This document shows positions 62,145-64,000 of a DNA stretch of 64,000 nucleotides, piece by piece. The stretch is from Billgrantia aerodenitrificans (GTDB lineage: Bacteria; Pseudomonadota; Gammaproteobacteria; Pseudomonadales; Halomonadaceae). The notes beneath the pieces are model-generated. The model did not search any database. It was not told the origin of the DNA and saw nothing but the letters and a program-made list of their open reading frames with translations. The translations under genes and the position numbers were made by a program. Numbering within the stretch: position 1 is the stretch's first letter; each line of letters opens with the position of its first letter. The stretch is taken from the NCBI RefSeq assembly GCF_021404405.1, contig NZ_JABFTV010000001.1, positions 1 through 64,000 on the forward strand. Direction: 5' to 3'.

Positions 62145-62206
62145 GTGGGTCTTCTGTTCTTCATGGCCGGCGGATCCCCGCCCGGCATTGCCGGGCGGGG
62201 ATCCGC

Positions 62207-64000
<1,794 letters not shown>

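Overview
The window reads as one continuous stretch of chromosome from a high-GC gammaproteobacterium, most likely Halomonas or another member of the Halomonadaceae. Support comes from a PHB-type acetoacetyl-CoA reductase (PhaB), pseudomonad-like gene order (ffh-rpsP-rimM-trmD-rplS and xerD-dsbC-hom-thrC-recJ...prfB-lysS), and gammaproteobacterial housekeeping genes such as minCDE, slmA, rpoH and ftsYEX. The genus is an inference from gene content; no search was run. Almost everything is ordinary chromosomal backbone. No phage, insertion sequence, CRISPR array or integrase other than XerD is visible.

Layout. 1-414: end of an rRNA operon (23S 3' end, 5S, two terminators). 0.5-9.2 kb: a small lipoprotein, a chemoreceptor, a Tim44-like membrane protein, isochorismatase-type hydrolase, yaaA, tas, a Sel1 protein, a DEDDh exonuclease-like protein, a quinone oxidoreductase and a LOG-family protein. 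9.3-14.6 kb: DUF501, ybaK, a thioesterase, an unknown membrane protein, patB and cnoX. 14.8-17.45 kb: a vWA / protein kinase / PP2C phosphatase module (TerY-phosphorylation triad type). 17.46-17.81 kb: initiator tRNA followed by a tandem array of terminators and tRNA-tail remnants. 18-32.6 kb: phaB, a giant DUF349 protein, minCDE, sbcB, a pitrilysin-like M16 protease coupled to a degenerate SRAP protein, a TetR/PlsC pair, corB and ypjD. 32.9-36.8 kb: ffh, rpsP, rimM, trmD, rplS. 37-43.5 kb: xerD, dsbC, hom, thrC, recJ. 43.5-49.4 kb: a probable accessory block (YitT, VOC protein, a MerR/CopA copper operon with a 24-aa tail protein, FadL porin) between recJ and prfB. 49.6-57.2 kb: prfB (with its programmed frameshift), lysS, an acidic unknown, an MFS pump, bolA, a HolD-like gene, rimI, zapB, rsmD. 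57.3-64 kb: ftsY, ftsE, ftsX, rpoH, slmA, argB and the start-truncated end of a phosphohexomutase gene.

How genes work together. MinCDE and SlmA position the division septum, FtsEX with FtsY sit in the classic ftsYEX-rpoH cluster, and ZapB-like protein supports the Z ring. hom-thrC make threonine. rpsP-rimM-trmD-rplS couple ribosome and tRNA maturation, and ffh and ftsY are the two SRP GTPases. The MerR regulator, CopA and the tail peptide form one overlapping operon behind a 19-bp-spacer MerR promoter.

Most notable: (i) a SRAP/YedK homologue in which the four catalytic positions are all substituted; (ii) a palindromic dispersed repeat present twice with compensatory stem changes; (iii) a tRNA-fMet tail/terminator tandem array resembling in design the E. 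coli tyrT repeats, with an unusual U1-U72 mismatch in the tRNA; (iv) the vWA-kinase-phosphatase triad; (v) a 24-aa membrane peptide coupled to copA; (vi) short tandem duplications of gene ends after ftsX and slmA.
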